Source: UKL13-2 sp947085425 (GTDB taxonomy: Bacteria; Pseudomonadota; Gammaproteobacteria; Burkholderiales; Usitatibacteraceae). Taken from it: 64,000 nt of DNA. The stretch spans positions 1-64,000 of the forward strand of contig CAMTWK010000021.1 of NCBI GenBank assembly GCA_947085425.1. Direction: 5' to 3'. The notes below the pieces were generated by a model that was not told the origin of the DNA, did not search any database, and worked only from the letters and a program-made list of their open reading frames with translations. Both the position numbers and the translations under genes were made by a program. Positions 51,535 through 60,314 of this stretch are shown in pieces (the first letter of the stretch is position 1; each line of letters begins with the position of its first letter).

Positions 51535-51932
51535 CAGATGTGCAAAATGAGAAGCCCGTGGCGCGCGGTTTGGCACTGGTGATTGACGATGATGCAGTCG
51601 TCCGGATGTTTTTGTCCATGTCGCTGACCAAGCTGGGTTTCACGGTGAAGTCTGCCGCGAACGGAATGGAGGCACTTGAGATGTGCCTAGAAGAGGTCTT
51701 CGAATTGGTCATTTGCGATATGCGCATGCCAAAATTATCAGGCATCAGTTTTCTTAAAAACGTGCGCATGCGTTCGCCGAATTCGGCCAAGCGAATTATT
51801 TTTTTGACGGCGATTGATGATTCGCTGGTGCGCCGCGAGACCTTGGAGGCAGGTGCGTTGGATTATTTGGTCAAACCAATTTCCACCGCAAAATTAAAGG
51901 CGGTTGTCGATAAATTTTTCAGCGCATCCTGA
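51531..51932 (+). CDS. Stand-alone response regulator receiver
   Basis: 133 residues from the ATG at 51531, which overlaps the decarboxylase stop (ATGA). A single CheY-like receiver domain: acidic pocket IDDDA at 18-22, phospho-acceptor aspartate at 63 (VICDMRMPK), threonine in FLTAID and lysine in DYLVKPIS. There is no output domain and no kinase gene nearby. The coupling to the decarboxylase suggests that it may regulate or be regulated with that enzyme. It is the gene directly upstream of the glycine riboswitch. Confidence 0.88.
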   Translation: MTDVQNEKPVARGLALVIDDDAVVRMFLSMSLTKLGFTVKSAANGMEALEMCLEEVFELVICDMRMPKLSGISFLKNVRMRSPNSAKRIIFLTAIDDSLVRRETLEAGALDYLVKPISTAKLKAVVDKFFSAS

Positions 51933-52000
51933 GTCACCATAATAATTGCAGCGACGATGGCTGGTTTCGAGTAGAATTTGGCCGGTATTGTGTAACAAAT

Positions 52001-52186
52001 GTTGTGTGGGAGAGCGCTGTTGATGTTGAACAGCCGCCGAAGGCGCAATCACCCGAAATCGCTCAGGTACCAGGAACCACACAACGTAAAAATTCTGGAG
52101 AGAAGCCGTGGCGCGTATGCGGCTCACCGAAGGGGCTACTGAATCAATCGATTCGGGAAACTCTCAGGTAAAGAGGACAGATGGGT
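52001..52186 (+). ncRNA. Tandem glycine riboswitch
   Basis: Two consecutive aptamers with the gcvT-motif core. The first has GGGAGAGC, GCCGAAGGCGC, GCTCAGGTACCAGGAACCACAC; the second has TGGAGAGAAGCC, CACCGAAGG and CTCTCAGGTAAAGAGGACAGA. The order GGAGAG, CCGAAGG and CTCAGGTA...AGGA is diagnostic. It precedes gcvT by about 70 bases and should switch on the glycine cleavage operon when glycine is plentiful. Confidence 0.95.
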
Positions 52187-52240
52187 AAGCACTGATGATT
52201 GGCAGTTGGACTATCGTTGCCACGGTCAGCTTTTCCCATC
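52180..52240 (+). promoter_or_regulatory. Expression-platform hairpin of the riboswitch
   Basis: Nested inverted repeats: GATGGG (52180-52185) with CCCATC (52235-52240), CTGA (52192-52195) with TCAG (52226-52229), TGGCA (52200-52204) with TGCCA (52218-52222). The outer stem begins inside the 3' end of aptamer 2, and the hairpin ends 16 bases before the gcvT start, close to the ribosome-binding site CAAGG. No T-run follows, so control at translation is more likely than at termination. Confidence 0.6.
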
Positions 52241-52256
52241 CTTCAAGGTCTTGTCC

Positions 52257-53339
52257 ATGCTCCAACGCACCCCCCTTTATGATTCCCATCTCGCCTGTGG
52301 CGCCAAGATGGTTGATTTCGGCGGCTGGGAAATGCCACTTCACTACGGTAGCCAGGTTGACGAACATCATCATGTCCGCCAACGCGCCGGTATGTTTGAT
52401 GTTTCCCACATGCTTAATGTCGATATCAAGGGTGATCAGTCACGCGCATTCTTGCGACTGTTGGTGGCCAACAATGTCGATAGATTGACCACCCCCGGCA
52501 AGGCCTTGTATTCGTGCATGCTCAACGAGGCGGGTGGGGTGATCGACGATCTGATCATCTATTTCATAAGTGAGTCGCATTTTCGAATCGTCGTCAACGC
52601 CGGCACCGCCGACAAAGATGTCGCCTGGATGAAAACGGCGGCCATCACCGGCGGGTTCGAATTAAACATTACCGCCCGTCGTGATCTGGCCATGATTGCC
52701 GTACAAGGACCACAGGCGTGTGCGGCAGTATGGCGGGTGTGGCCGCAGGTGCGCGCCGCGACGGAATCACTGGTGCCGTTTTCCGCCCACCTTGCCGGTG
52801 ACGTGATGATCGCCCGCACCGGTTATACCGGTGAAGAGGGATTTGAAATTGTCTTGCCGGCAGCCGGGGCGGCTGGTTTTTGGATGGCCCTCAAGGAAGC
52901 AGGCGTGGCGCCGGCTGGTTTGGGGGCGCGTGACACCTTGCGACTCGAAGCGGGAATGAACCTGTACGGCAATGATATGGATGAATCGGTTTCGCCACTA
53001 GACGCCGGTTTGGCGTGGACCGTGGACCTGAAATCGCCGCGAACTTTTATCGGCCGAAGCGCGCTCGAGCGCGCTGGCAAACGCCATTCGTTTGTCGGTC
53101 TGAAACTTCTTGAGCGTGGTGTGTTGCGTGCCCACATGAAAGTGATCACGTCACATGGCGATGGTGAAATCACCAGTGGTACCCATTCGCCGACCCTGGG
53201 TTTTTCGGTCGCCATGGCGCGGGTGCCAAAGGCGGTTGCAATTGGTGACACCGTGCAGGTCGATATCCGTGGCAAGTTGATGCCGGCACTGGTCGTCAAA
53301 ATGCCGTTTGTACGCAATGGCAAAGCGCTGATTTCCTGA
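52257..53339 (+). CDS. gcvT: Glycine cleavage T protein (aminomethyltransferase)
   Basis: 360 residues from the ATG at 52257 (MLQRTPLYDSHLACGAKMVDFGGWEMPLHYG); the 17 codons upstream in frame lie in the expression platform and are rejected. QRAGMFDVSHM is the conserved substrate-site motif, and RTGYTGEEGFEI and LGARDTLRLEAGMNLYGNDMDE with the catalytic aspartate follow. It transfers the methylene group from the H protein to tetrahydrofolate with release of ammonia. First gene of riboswitch-gcvT-gcvH-gcvP. Confidence 0.96.
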   Translation: MLQRTPLYDSHLACGAKMVDFGGWEMPLHYGSQVDEHHHVRQRAGMFDVSHMLNVDIKGDQSRAFLRLLVANNVDRLTTPGKALYSCMLNEAGGVIDDLIIYFISESHFRIVVNAGTADKDVAWMKTAAITGGFELNITARRDLAMIAVQGPQACAAVWRVWPQVRAATESLVPFSAHLAGDVMIARTGYTGEEGFEIVLPAAGAAGFWMALKEAGVAPAGLGARDTLRLEAGMNLYGNDMDESVSPLDAGLAWTVDLKSPRTFIGRSALERAGKRHSFVGLKLLERGVLRAHMKVITSHGDGEITSGTHSPTLGFSVAMARVPKAVAIGDTVQVDIRGKLMPALVVKMPFVRNGKALIS

Positions 53340-53386
53340 GTTTTTTAATTCCGCAACTTTCCCAATTTTTTTATTTCGGAGCGAAT

Positions 53387-53809
53387 ATGAACATCCCTAG
53401 CAATCTCAAATACACCAAATCACACGAGTGGATTCGCACCGAGGCGGACGGCACCTTGACGGTTGGCATTACCGATGCAGCACAGGAAATGTTGGGCGAT
53501 CTGGTGTTTGTGGGCGATGTCAAAGTCGGCCAGACGCTGGCGGCGGGCGATATGGCAGGTGTGGTCGAGTCGGTCAAAGCGGCGTCCGACATCTACGCGC
53601 CGGTGGCCGGAGAAATCACCGAATTTAATGCGGCGTTGGATGTGGCACCGGAGTCTTTGAACGGTGCGCCGTACGAAAATTGGATTTTCAAAATGAAACC
53701 AGGCAACGCAGCTGACGTTGCGAATTTGTTGGATGCGACCGCCTATCAAACGGTGGCGAGTGCCAGCTTATCAGGCTGGTTGCAAACGACGGAAACGACA
53801 AAATATTGA
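53387..53809 (+). CDS. gcvH: Glycine cleavage H protein
   Basis: 140 residues. The lipoyl domain contains GDLVFVGDVKVGQTLAAGDMAGVVESVKAASDIYAPVAG, with the lipoylated lysine at about residue 64 in ESVKAAS. It carries the aminomethyl group between P, T and L proteins. It lies 47 bp after gcvT and 8 bp before gcvP. The C-terminal tail is slightly longer than the usual 129-residue form. Confidence 0.96.
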   Translation: MNIPSNLKYTKSHEWIRTEADGTLTVGITDAAQEMLGDLVFVGDVKVGQTLAAGDMAGVVESVKAASDIYAPVAGEITEFNAALDVAPESLNGAPYENWIFKMKPGNAADVANLLDATAYQTVASASLSGWLQTTETTKY

Positions 53810-53817
53810 GTGAGTGA

Positions 53818-56718
53818 ATGATGAATTTAATGACCCAGACCGAACTGAATGATTGCAGCGAATTTCATGGCCGCCATATTGGCCCGGATGCAGGCGACCA
53901 GGCCGAAATGTTGAACGTGGTGGGCGCACGGTCGCTGCACGATTTGATGGAAAAAATCGTACCGATGGGAATTCTCAAGCGCGACCCACTCAATCTCGCG
54001 CCGCCACGCACCGAGCAGGACGTGTTGGCCGATCTCAAACGCATTGCCGATAAAAACAAAGTTTTTAAATCGTATATTGGCCAGGGTTATTACGGCACGT
54101 TTACACCGACGGTGATCTTGCGCAATATTTTGGAAAATCCGGCCTGGTATACGGCCTACACACCCTATCAACCGGAAATTGCCCAGGGTCGCCTGGAGGC
54201 GCTGTTAAATTTTCAGACCATGGTGTGTGATTTAACCGGGATGGAAATTTCCAACTCCTCGTTGTTGGATGAAGCCACCGCCGCAGCCGAAGCCATGACC
54301 TTGGCCAAGCGCAGCGCCAAGTCGACCAGCAACACGATTATTGTTGCCGGTGATTGTCATCCGCAATCCATTGCGCTCATCCAAACCCGTGCCGAACCAC
54401 TCGGCATCCATGTCAAAGTCGGTTTTGTACCGGCGCTGATGGAAGAGGGCGATTATTTTGCAGTTGCGGTGCAATACCCGTCGACCTCCGGGCAAATTCA
54501 CGATTTGGCCGCGTATGCAGAGGCCGCGCATGCCAGGGGCGCGCTGTTTATTGCCTGTGTGGATTTGTTGGCCTTAACACTCTTAAAACCACCCGGGGAG
54601 TGGGGCGCGGATATTGTGGTCGGCTCATCCCAACGCTTTGGTGTGCCGTTTGGTTTTGGTGGCCCCCACGCCGCCTATCTGGCCTGTCGTGACGCGTTTA
54701 AACGTTCCATGCCCGGACGGCTGGTCGGCGTGTCGGTGGATGCGCAGGGCAATCCGGCATTGCGCTTGGCGATGCAAACGCGTGAGCAACATATTCGCCG
54801 CGAAAAAGCGACGTCGAATATTTGTACGGCGCAGGTGTTGCTGGCGGTGATGGCCAGTATGTATGCGGTGTACCATGGTCCCAACGGGTTGACCAACATT
54901 GCACGTCGTGTGCATACCATGGCTGCAACCTTTGCCGCCGGTGTCAAACAGCTTGGCTACCATGTGGTGCCGGCACATGCGTTTGACACCATTACGGTTC
55001 GGGCCGGAGACAAATGCGCTGCATTGTTGGCGGCAGCCACCGCGCAAGAAATCAATATGCGTGACTTTGCCGAGTTTCCAGTGGTGGGGGTGTCGTTTGA
55101 TGAGACCCATTGCATCGCGGATGTCGAACAATTGCTCAGTATTTTTGCCGGTGTTGCCGGTCAGACCGCACCAAAATTTGCCGACATCAAAGCCGACAGC
55201 ATGATTCCCAAATCATTACAACGCACCTCGGCATTTTTGACCCATCCGGTTTTCAACCGTCATCACTCCGAAACCGAAATGCTGCGCTACATTCGCAGCT
55301 TGTCGGATAAAGATCTGGCATTGGATCGCGCCATGATTCCGCTGGGCTCGTGCACCATGAAGCTCAATGCCACCAGTGAAATGATTCCGGTCACTTGGGC
55401 TGGATTTAACGGCGTGCATCCGTTTGCACCGGTGGATCAAACCGAGGGTTATCGTGAATTGACATCAACCCTCGAGGCACAATTGTGCGAAATCACCGGC
55501 TACGACGCGGTATCGTTGCAGCCCAACTCGGGTGCACAGGGTGAATACGCCGGTTTGCTGGCGATTCGCGCCTATCACCGCTCGCGTGGTGAGGGCCATC
55601 GTAACGTCTGTTTGATTCCTTCGTCGGCGCACGGCACCAATCCAGCGTCGGCACAAATGGTCGGCATGGAAGTGATCGTCACCAGCTGTGATGCCAAAGG
55701 CAATGTCGATGTGGCCGAATTGCGCGCCAAGGCGGAACAATACAAAGACCGCCTCGCTGCGTTGATGGTGACCTATCCGTCGACACACGGTGTATTTGAG
55801 GACGCCATTAAAGAAATTTGCGACATTATTCATGAGCGCGGAGGCCAGGTGTATATGGACGGTGCCAATCTGAATGCGCTGGTGGGCGTTGCGCAGCCGG
55901 GCAAATTCGGCTCGGACGTGTCGCACCTGAATTTGCATAAAACATTTTGTATTCCCCATGGCGGGGGTGGACCGGGTGTTGGGCCGATTGGTGTACGCGC
56001 ACATCTCGCGCCGTTTCTGCCGGGTCATCCGATGAAGTCGGATAACGCAGTCGGCGCGGTGAGTGCCGCACCGTTTGGCTCGGCGTCGATTCTGCCGATC
56101 TCATGGGCCTACATTGCCATGATGGGCGCATCCGGTTTACGTCGTTCCACCGAAGTCGCGATTCTGAGCGCCAATTACATCGCCAAACGATTGGCACCAC
56201 ATTATCCGGTGCTGTATTCCGGACATGAGGGTTTGGTTGCGCACGAATGCATCATCGATATTCGACCGATTAAGGAAGCCACCGGTATCAGCAACGAAGA
56301 CATTGCCAAACGATTGATTGATTACGGCTTTCACGCGCCGACCATGAGTTTTCCGGTGGCGGGCACGTTAATGATCGAGCCGACCGAGTCGGAACCAAAA
56401 TATGAAGTTGATCGGTTCATTGACGCGATGATCCAAATTCGCGCTGAAATCACCGCCATTGAGCAGGGCAAAATCGACCGTGAAAACAACCCGCTCAAAA
56501 ACGCCCCGCACACCATGCAAATGTGTCTGGCTGACAATTGGTCATACGGCTACAGTCGTGAACTGGCGGCGTATCCGGTACCCGGTTTGAGACAAAACAA
56601 ATATTGGGCGACGGTGGCGCGGGTCGACAACGTATATGGCGACCGCAATCTGGTTTGTGCCTGTCCACCGATGGAAAGTTATATGGCGGATGAGAGTCTG
56701 GCGCAGGCCGCGGAATAG
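53818..56718 (+). CDS. gcvP: Glycine dehydrogenase (decarboxylating), P protein
   Basis: 966 residues, the single-chain homodimeric type. FHGRHIGPDAGDQAEML at the N-terminus, GYYGTFTPTVILRNILENPAWYTAYTPYQPEIAQGRLE, and LNLHKTFCIPHGGGGPGVGPIGV near 705-728 with the PLP lysine are complete. It decarboxylates glycine and loads the aminomethyl group on the H protein. The last residues, YGDRNLVCACPPMESYMADESLAQAAE, are also present as a decayed copy at 59362-59445, beyond the TonB receptor gene. A hairpin follows the stop. An adjacent second ATG at 53821 is also possible. Confidence 0.96.
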   Translation: MMNLMTQTELNDCSEFHGRHIGPDAGDQAEMLNVVGARSLHDLMEKIVPMGILKRDPLNLAPPRTEQDVLADLKRIADKNKVFKSYIGQGYYGTFTPTVILRNILENPAWYTAYTPYQPEIAQGRLEALLNFQTMVCDLTGMEISNSSLLDEATAAAEAMTLAKRSAKSTSNTIIVAGDCHPQSIALIQTRAEPLGIHVKVGFVPALMEEGDYFAVAVQYPSTSGQIHDLAAYAEAAHARGALFIACVDLLALTLLKPPGEWGADIVVGSSQRFGVPFGFGGPHAAYLACRDAFKRSMPGRLVGVSVDAQGNPALRLAMQTREQHIRREKATSNICTAQVLLAVMASMYAVYHGPNGLTNIARRVHTMAATFAAGVKQLGYHVVPAHAFDTITVRAGDKCAALLAAATAQEINMRDFAEFPVVGVSFDETHCIADVEQLLSIFAGVAGQTAPKFADIKADSMIPKSLQRTSAFLTHPVFNRHHSETEMLRYIRSLSDKDLALDRAMIPLGSCTMKLNATSEMIPVTWAGFNGVHPFAPVDQTEGYRELTSTLEAQLCEITGYDAVSLQPNSGAQGEYAGLLAIRAYHRSRGEGHRNVCLIPSSAHGTNPASAQMVGMEVIVTSCDAKGNVDVAELRAKAEQYKDRLAALMVTYPSTHGVFEDAIKEICDIIHERGGQVYMDGANLNALVGVAQPGKFGSDVSHLNLHKTFCIPHGGGGPGVGPIGVRAHLAPFLPGHPMKSDNAVGAVSAAPFGSASILPISWAYIAMMGASGLRRSTEVAILSANYIAKRLAPHYPVLYSGHEGLVAHECIIDIRPIKEATGISNEDIAKRLIDYGFHAPTMSFPVAGTLMIEPTESEPKYEVDRFIDAMIQIRAEITAIEQGKIDRENNPLKNAPHTMQMCLADNWSYGYSRELAAYPVPGLRQNKYWATVARVDNVYGDRNLVCACPPMESYMADESLAQAAE

Positions 56719-56730
56719 AAAGTCTAATAA

Positions 56731-56770
56731 GCGCGAGCGTTTTAAGCAGAAAAAGCTTGAAAACGCGCGC
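56731..56770 (+). terminator. Hairpin downstream of gcvP
   Basis: GCGTTTTAAGC pairs with GCTTGAAAACGC around an A-rich loop, with GCGC flanking repeats, 12 bp after the gcvP stop. The T-rich tail (TTTGGTGTTTTTG) starts several bases later, so termination is likely but not classical. It may also serve the converging TonB receptor gene. Confidence 0.5.
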
Positions 56771-56880
56771 CGCGTTTGGTGTTTTTGTATACAGCTCGAT
56801 GCTGGGCGGAATGCATTGCGACACCGTTATTCGCGCCTGTGTGCGGCCATTGTTTTGGTCACACCGACATGACCGGAGAC

Positions 56881-59124
56881 TTACAACGGCATCGACAATT
56901 CAATTCTGAAGGTGCGTTGTGACCACAGCGACTGGTTTTTGGTTTGTGTCAACGTACCGGCCGTGTGGATACGAATCAGATCGTGTTTGGGCACCAGCAG
57001 GTTTTGTCCGGACAGGCGAAGGGTGATACCCTTGACCGGCCCGTACGACAGATAGGTATCGAGAAATTGCCTGGTGTTTAGTTGGTAGGATTGATTCGGC
57101 TCGCTGCGGGTGACACCGATCTGCTCAATACGAAAATTGGCACCCATGGCAATCGGTCTGTCTTTCAGCCGGTAATCCGCCGCTACTGAAAACACCAGTT
57201 TGGGTTGTTGGTTGATGCGGTTGTCGGGCCCGGTAATGGCGCTGAGTTTGGATCGATTCAGAGTGAGTGCCGGCCGCACCTCAATATTTGGCAGAGACTT
57301 GTCCCAAGCCTGCAGGCGATAACGGCCTTGCGCCTCGAGCCCCACCAACAGCGCAGAGCCGAGGTTGACAGGCTGCTCAATCCACCTACCAAGGGAATCC
57401 TGCGAGACCAGTGGCAAAATAATATTGTTGATGCGGCGATGATAAAGCGTGACACTATGGCTTTGTTGTTCGGGCAGTTTGGATTCGACACTGGCATCGA
57501 CATTCCATGAAAGCTCGGGCTTGAGACCGGGGTTGCCCTGAAAGTTGGGAGAGGTGGCGGTGTTGTCATTGGTTACCCAGCGGCGCGGAATGAGTTCGCG
57601 CGGGGTGGGGGCTTTATAGGCCCGGCCGAGCGACAGTTTGGCCAGATGATTGTCGCTGCCCGGTATTTTCCACAGGAGTTGCGTGGTGGGGCTGAGGTGC
57701 GCCGAGGATTGGGTGACTTGTGCGGTGTTGTTAGTGTTGGCAGTGTTGGTAGTGTTGGCAGTGTTGCCGGTGCTCACCGTGTCGGTTTTGAGTTGCTCCC
57801 AACGCACACCGAGGTAGCCGGAAAGGCGCGACGAGACTTTCCATTCGTCCTGAATATAGAATGACAGCCGGGTAATTTTGGCCTCATATCCTTCATCCAG
57901 ATTGTCGGCGGTCGGCGTGATATAAACCGTCTCGCGCTGGATGCGGTCTTCGTCGCGTCTGGTCAACTGCACACTCCAGCCGCTGGCGAAGGCATGTTTG
58001 TCGCCCAGTTGCGTTGACACCCGGCCGGTCGAAGTGATTGAGCTGTCGCGCAGTTTTGAATCAATGGTGCGATCCAGCAGCCGGCGCTGGTCGGTGGCAA
58101 AACCATCCAATTTTGCGTTTGACCGGACATCAAGATTGTTGGCTACCAACTTGGTTTCCCACTGCGCGCCACCGGGTGAGGTGTGGTTGGCGCCCAGGGT
58201 CGCGCGCAAATCATTGGTCACCAGGTCCGCATACGAATTGGTTTGCGGGTACGGCGGCGGCACGCCAAACAGGACAGTCCGCGCCTCAAAAGCCGTGAAG
58301 GACCGACGCTGGTGTTGGCCAAGGGCGTCAAACTGGAATTTGGTATTTGCCGACAAATCCAGCGAGGCCTTGGGTGCCAGCGCAAAAGTCTGCACCTTGT
58401 TTTTGGCAACAACCGTGCTCAGCCGGGCAAACAACGGCGTGTTGTTTTGTTTTTCGTCGGTCAGATCGGTCCAGCGGCTGGTGGTGTCGGCAAGATCGGT
58501 CGATGCGGTGATGGAATAGGCCAATTGCTCACGACGGGACGAATGTTGAGCCGATGCCCCACCCACCACCTTGCCGTCGGTGGCGCGGACATTGACGCGC
58601 AATTCATGCGCGTCTTTTTGTGCCGCCGCCGCTTTGCGCAAAACGATATTGATGACACCACCAATCGCCTGGCTGGCGGTATCGGCGCGCGGCGAGCGAA
58701 TCACCTCGATGCGCTCGACCTGGGCAGGCGACAATGAATCCAGCGAAAAGCCCGGTGGTGCCGGGTCGCCGTTGATGGTGATTTGGGTATAGCCGGCACC
58801 CAGCCCGCGTATGCGCACCTCCGCACTTTGGCCGGGGGTCGTCACCACCGACACACCCAACACCCGTGACAGCGCACCGGCAATGGTGCTGTCGCCGAAT
58901 TTGAGCAGATCCTGACGTGTCACCACCTGTCGGGAGTCGGTGCTGCTCAAGCGATCCTGATCAACCGAGCCTTGCACCTCAATATGCTCAATCTTGGCGG
59001 CGGGTGTTTTTGATTTTTCAGCGTCCTTTGGTTCTGTGCCATGTGCGGGGCCTGCAAAAAAAATGACCATGACCAGTGCTATGAATAAAAGATGTGCGCA
59101 GCGTGGTGGGCTTTGGTTCATCAT
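56881..59124 (-). CDS. TonB-dependent outer-membrane receptor, unknown ligand
   Basis: 747 residues from the ATG at 59124 (MMNQSPPRCAHLLFIALVMVIFFAGPAHG, a signal peptide); the 43 codons further upstream are rejected. KIEHIEVQGS is the TonB-box region; the plug has QVVTRQDLLKFGDSTIAGALSRVLGVSV and VRIRGLGAGYTQITINGDPAPPGF, typical of siderophore/metal or vitamin B12-type receptors and unlike the larger starch receptor. The barrel ends FRIELSMPL, a C-terminal hydrophobic residue. A loop near residue 455 has a run of Asn/Thr repeats (coded by 9-bp DNA repeats). It stands alone between gcvP and a relic of the gcvP tail, so it looks acquired. No TonB-complex genes are near. Confidence 0.9.
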   Translation of the reverse strand: MMNQSPPRCAHLLFIALVMVIFFAGPAHGTEPKDAEKSKTPAAKIEHIEVQGSVDQDRLSSTDSRQVVTRQDLLKFGDSTIAGALSRVLGVSVVTTPGQSAEVRIRGLGAGYTQITINGDPAPPGFSLDSLSPAQVERIEVIRSPRADTASQAIGGVINIVLRKAAAAQKDAHELRVNVRATDGKVVGGASAQHSSRREQLAYSITASTDLADTTSRWTDLTDEKQNNTPLFARLSTVVAKNKVQTFALAPKASLDLSANTKFQFDALGQHQRRSFTAFEARTVLFGVPPPYPQTNSYADLVTNDLRATLGANHTSPGGAQWETKLVANNLDVRSNAKLDGFATDQRRLLDRTIDSKLRDSSITSTGRVSTQLGDKHAFASGWSVQLTRRDEDRIQRETVYITPTADNLDEGYEAKITRLSFYIQDEWKVSSRLSGYLGVRWEQLKTDTVSTGNTANTTNTANTNNTAQVTQSSAHLSPTTQLLWKIPGSDNHLAKLSLGRAYKAPTPRELIPRRWVTNDNTATSPNFQGNPGLKPELSWNVDASVESKLPEQQSHSVTLYHRRINNIILPLVSQDSLGRWIEQPVNLGSALLVGLEAQGRYRLQAWDKSLPNIEVRPALTLNRSKLSAITGPDNRINQQPKLVFSVAADYRLKDRPIAMGANFRIEQIGVTRSEPNQSYQLNTRQFLDTYLSYGPVKGITLRLSGQNLLVPKHDLIRIHTAGTLTQTKNQSLWSQRTFRIELSMPL
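57725..57770. repeat. 9-bp tandem repeat in the receptor gene
   Basis: About five units of AGTGTTGGC/T within the coding sequence. On the gene strand they encode repeating Asn-Thr-Ala/Thr triplets in a predicted surface loop. Changes in copy number would keep the frame. Confidence 0.8.
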
Positions 59125-59200
59125 GTCGTAGTTGGTTTGGTTGGACGAAAAATTTTGAATGCGCGGCCAATTTTGTCTGCAGAAATTGCATCTGTCGTCC

Positions 59201-59236
59201 AAGCGAAGGCAACCGAGGGCAAGCGAGGGCAAGCGA
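59201..59236. repeat. 10-bp tandem repeat upstream of the receptor
   Basis: AAGCGAGGGC in about three and a half slightly varied copies, 77-113 bp upstream of the receptor ATG. A ten-base unit would shift promoter spacing by one helical turn per copy. Confidence 0.8.
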
Positions 59237-59361
59237 TTTTGGGCTGGCCGCACAATATTGCACGGCTGGTAAAAGGTTGCAACTGTTAAATTCGGCTGTT
59301 GGCAGGTGATGGCACGCGGTCGGGCGATCGGATACCTCGGCGGGCGGGGAGGGGCGATTTT

Positions 59362-59445
59362 GTTTATACCTACCGGAATCTGGTTTGTGCCAGGCCACCG
59401 ACGGATAGTTATATAGATGAAAACAGCCTTGCCGAAGCGGCCGAA
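59362..59445 (+). pseudogene. Relic of a gcvP 3' end
   Basis: The frame reads VYTYRNLVCARPPTDSY followed by IDENSLAEAAES, matching the gcvP C-terminus VYGDRNLVCACPPMESY followed by MADESLAQAAE; the DNA matches over much of the stretch as well. The stop is lost and no upstream gcvP sequence is present. It ends where the opposing acetyltransferase gene ends (59446). Confidence 0.8.
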
Positions 59446-59949
59446 TCAAGCGCAGTGATCGGCCTGCGCCACAGCGGGCAATGATGTTGTGGACGTAATG
59501 TATTCGAGTATTTCGTCACCATGTTTGTCAATTTTGCCGGTTGATACCCAACCAAGGTGGCGATAAAAGCCATGGGAGCGGCTGGTCGGGTCGGCGGAGC
59601 AGCCGAGAAATAAGCGCTGATGTCCTGACGCCAACAGTTGCCGCACCATGCGCGCCAGCAGCTCACGACCGACGCCACGACTTTCATATTCCGGCAGCAG
59701 GGCGAGCACCACGATTTCACCGCTTGCCGGTGCGCCAAAGCAGTAGCCGATCATGGTGCCGTCAACGGTACAAATGTGTCCCGGTAACGCGCCCGACTGA
59801 ATATCATTTGCCCACGATTCTGCGGTAATGCCGATGCTGCCGAGGCGTTCCACCGAGACGGCGTTTTCGCGCGTTTTGCCGCGCAGCACAACACAAGTCG
59901 GCGCGTCGTCTGGTTGTGCCCGCCGATAGTCCAGATTCATTTTGTCCAT
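59446..59949 (-). CDS. GNAT-family N-acetyltransferase
   Basis: 167 residues. The acetyl-CoA binding motif is clear: VVLALLPEYESRGVGRELLARMVRQL (motif A, with ESRGVG) and LFLGCSADPTSRSHGFYRHLGWVSTG (motif B), as in the RimI-type fold. It transfers an acetyl group to an amine of an unidentified small molecule or protein. An alternative start is the Met at residue 4. Its 3' end meets the gcvP relic, so before the insertion of the receptor this gene probably lay directly behind gcvP. Confidence 0.88.
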   Translation of the reverse strand: MDKMNLDYRRAQPDDAPTCVVLRGKTRENAVSVERLGSIGITAESWANDIQSGALPGHICTVDGTMIGYCFGAPASGEIVVLALLPEYESRGVGRELLARMVRQLLASGHQRLFLGCSADPTSRSHGFYRHLGWVSTGKIDKHGDEILEYITSTTSLPAVAQADHCA

Positions 59950-60314
59950 CGCAGCGGGGAACAGGCAACACCAGCCCTACTTTTTTCTTGTAACGACCAC
60001 AATGTGAATGTGTGCTGTTCTACGAGGCAGCGTCGGCTGCGGTTAAAAAGGTCAGCGAACAGGCGTGTTTCATTTTTTGCCAAATCAACATTGACGATGC
60101 CGGTCGGTTTCACCTGCCATTCAACAGGCGCGGGCAATTTGCATTTCCTGCTATTAGTTGGCCGTGCGCAAACAACGCTTGGATTGGCTTGAGGCTTGGC
60201 TTGACGAGACATGACGGCACATGGGTGAATTGGGACAAAACGCGACGTAAAAGAACATTTAACAGGGCGGTGTTCCAGGCATTTATGGCTGAAACACCGC
60301 TCAGGTTGGTGCCT
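59950..60314. other. Intergenic region without a recognised feature
   Basis: 365 bp between the acetyltransferase start and the end of the exported protein gene. Open frames at 59937-60212 (minus) and 60012-60329 (plus) give no recognisable product. I see no repeat or RNA. Confidence 0.4.
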
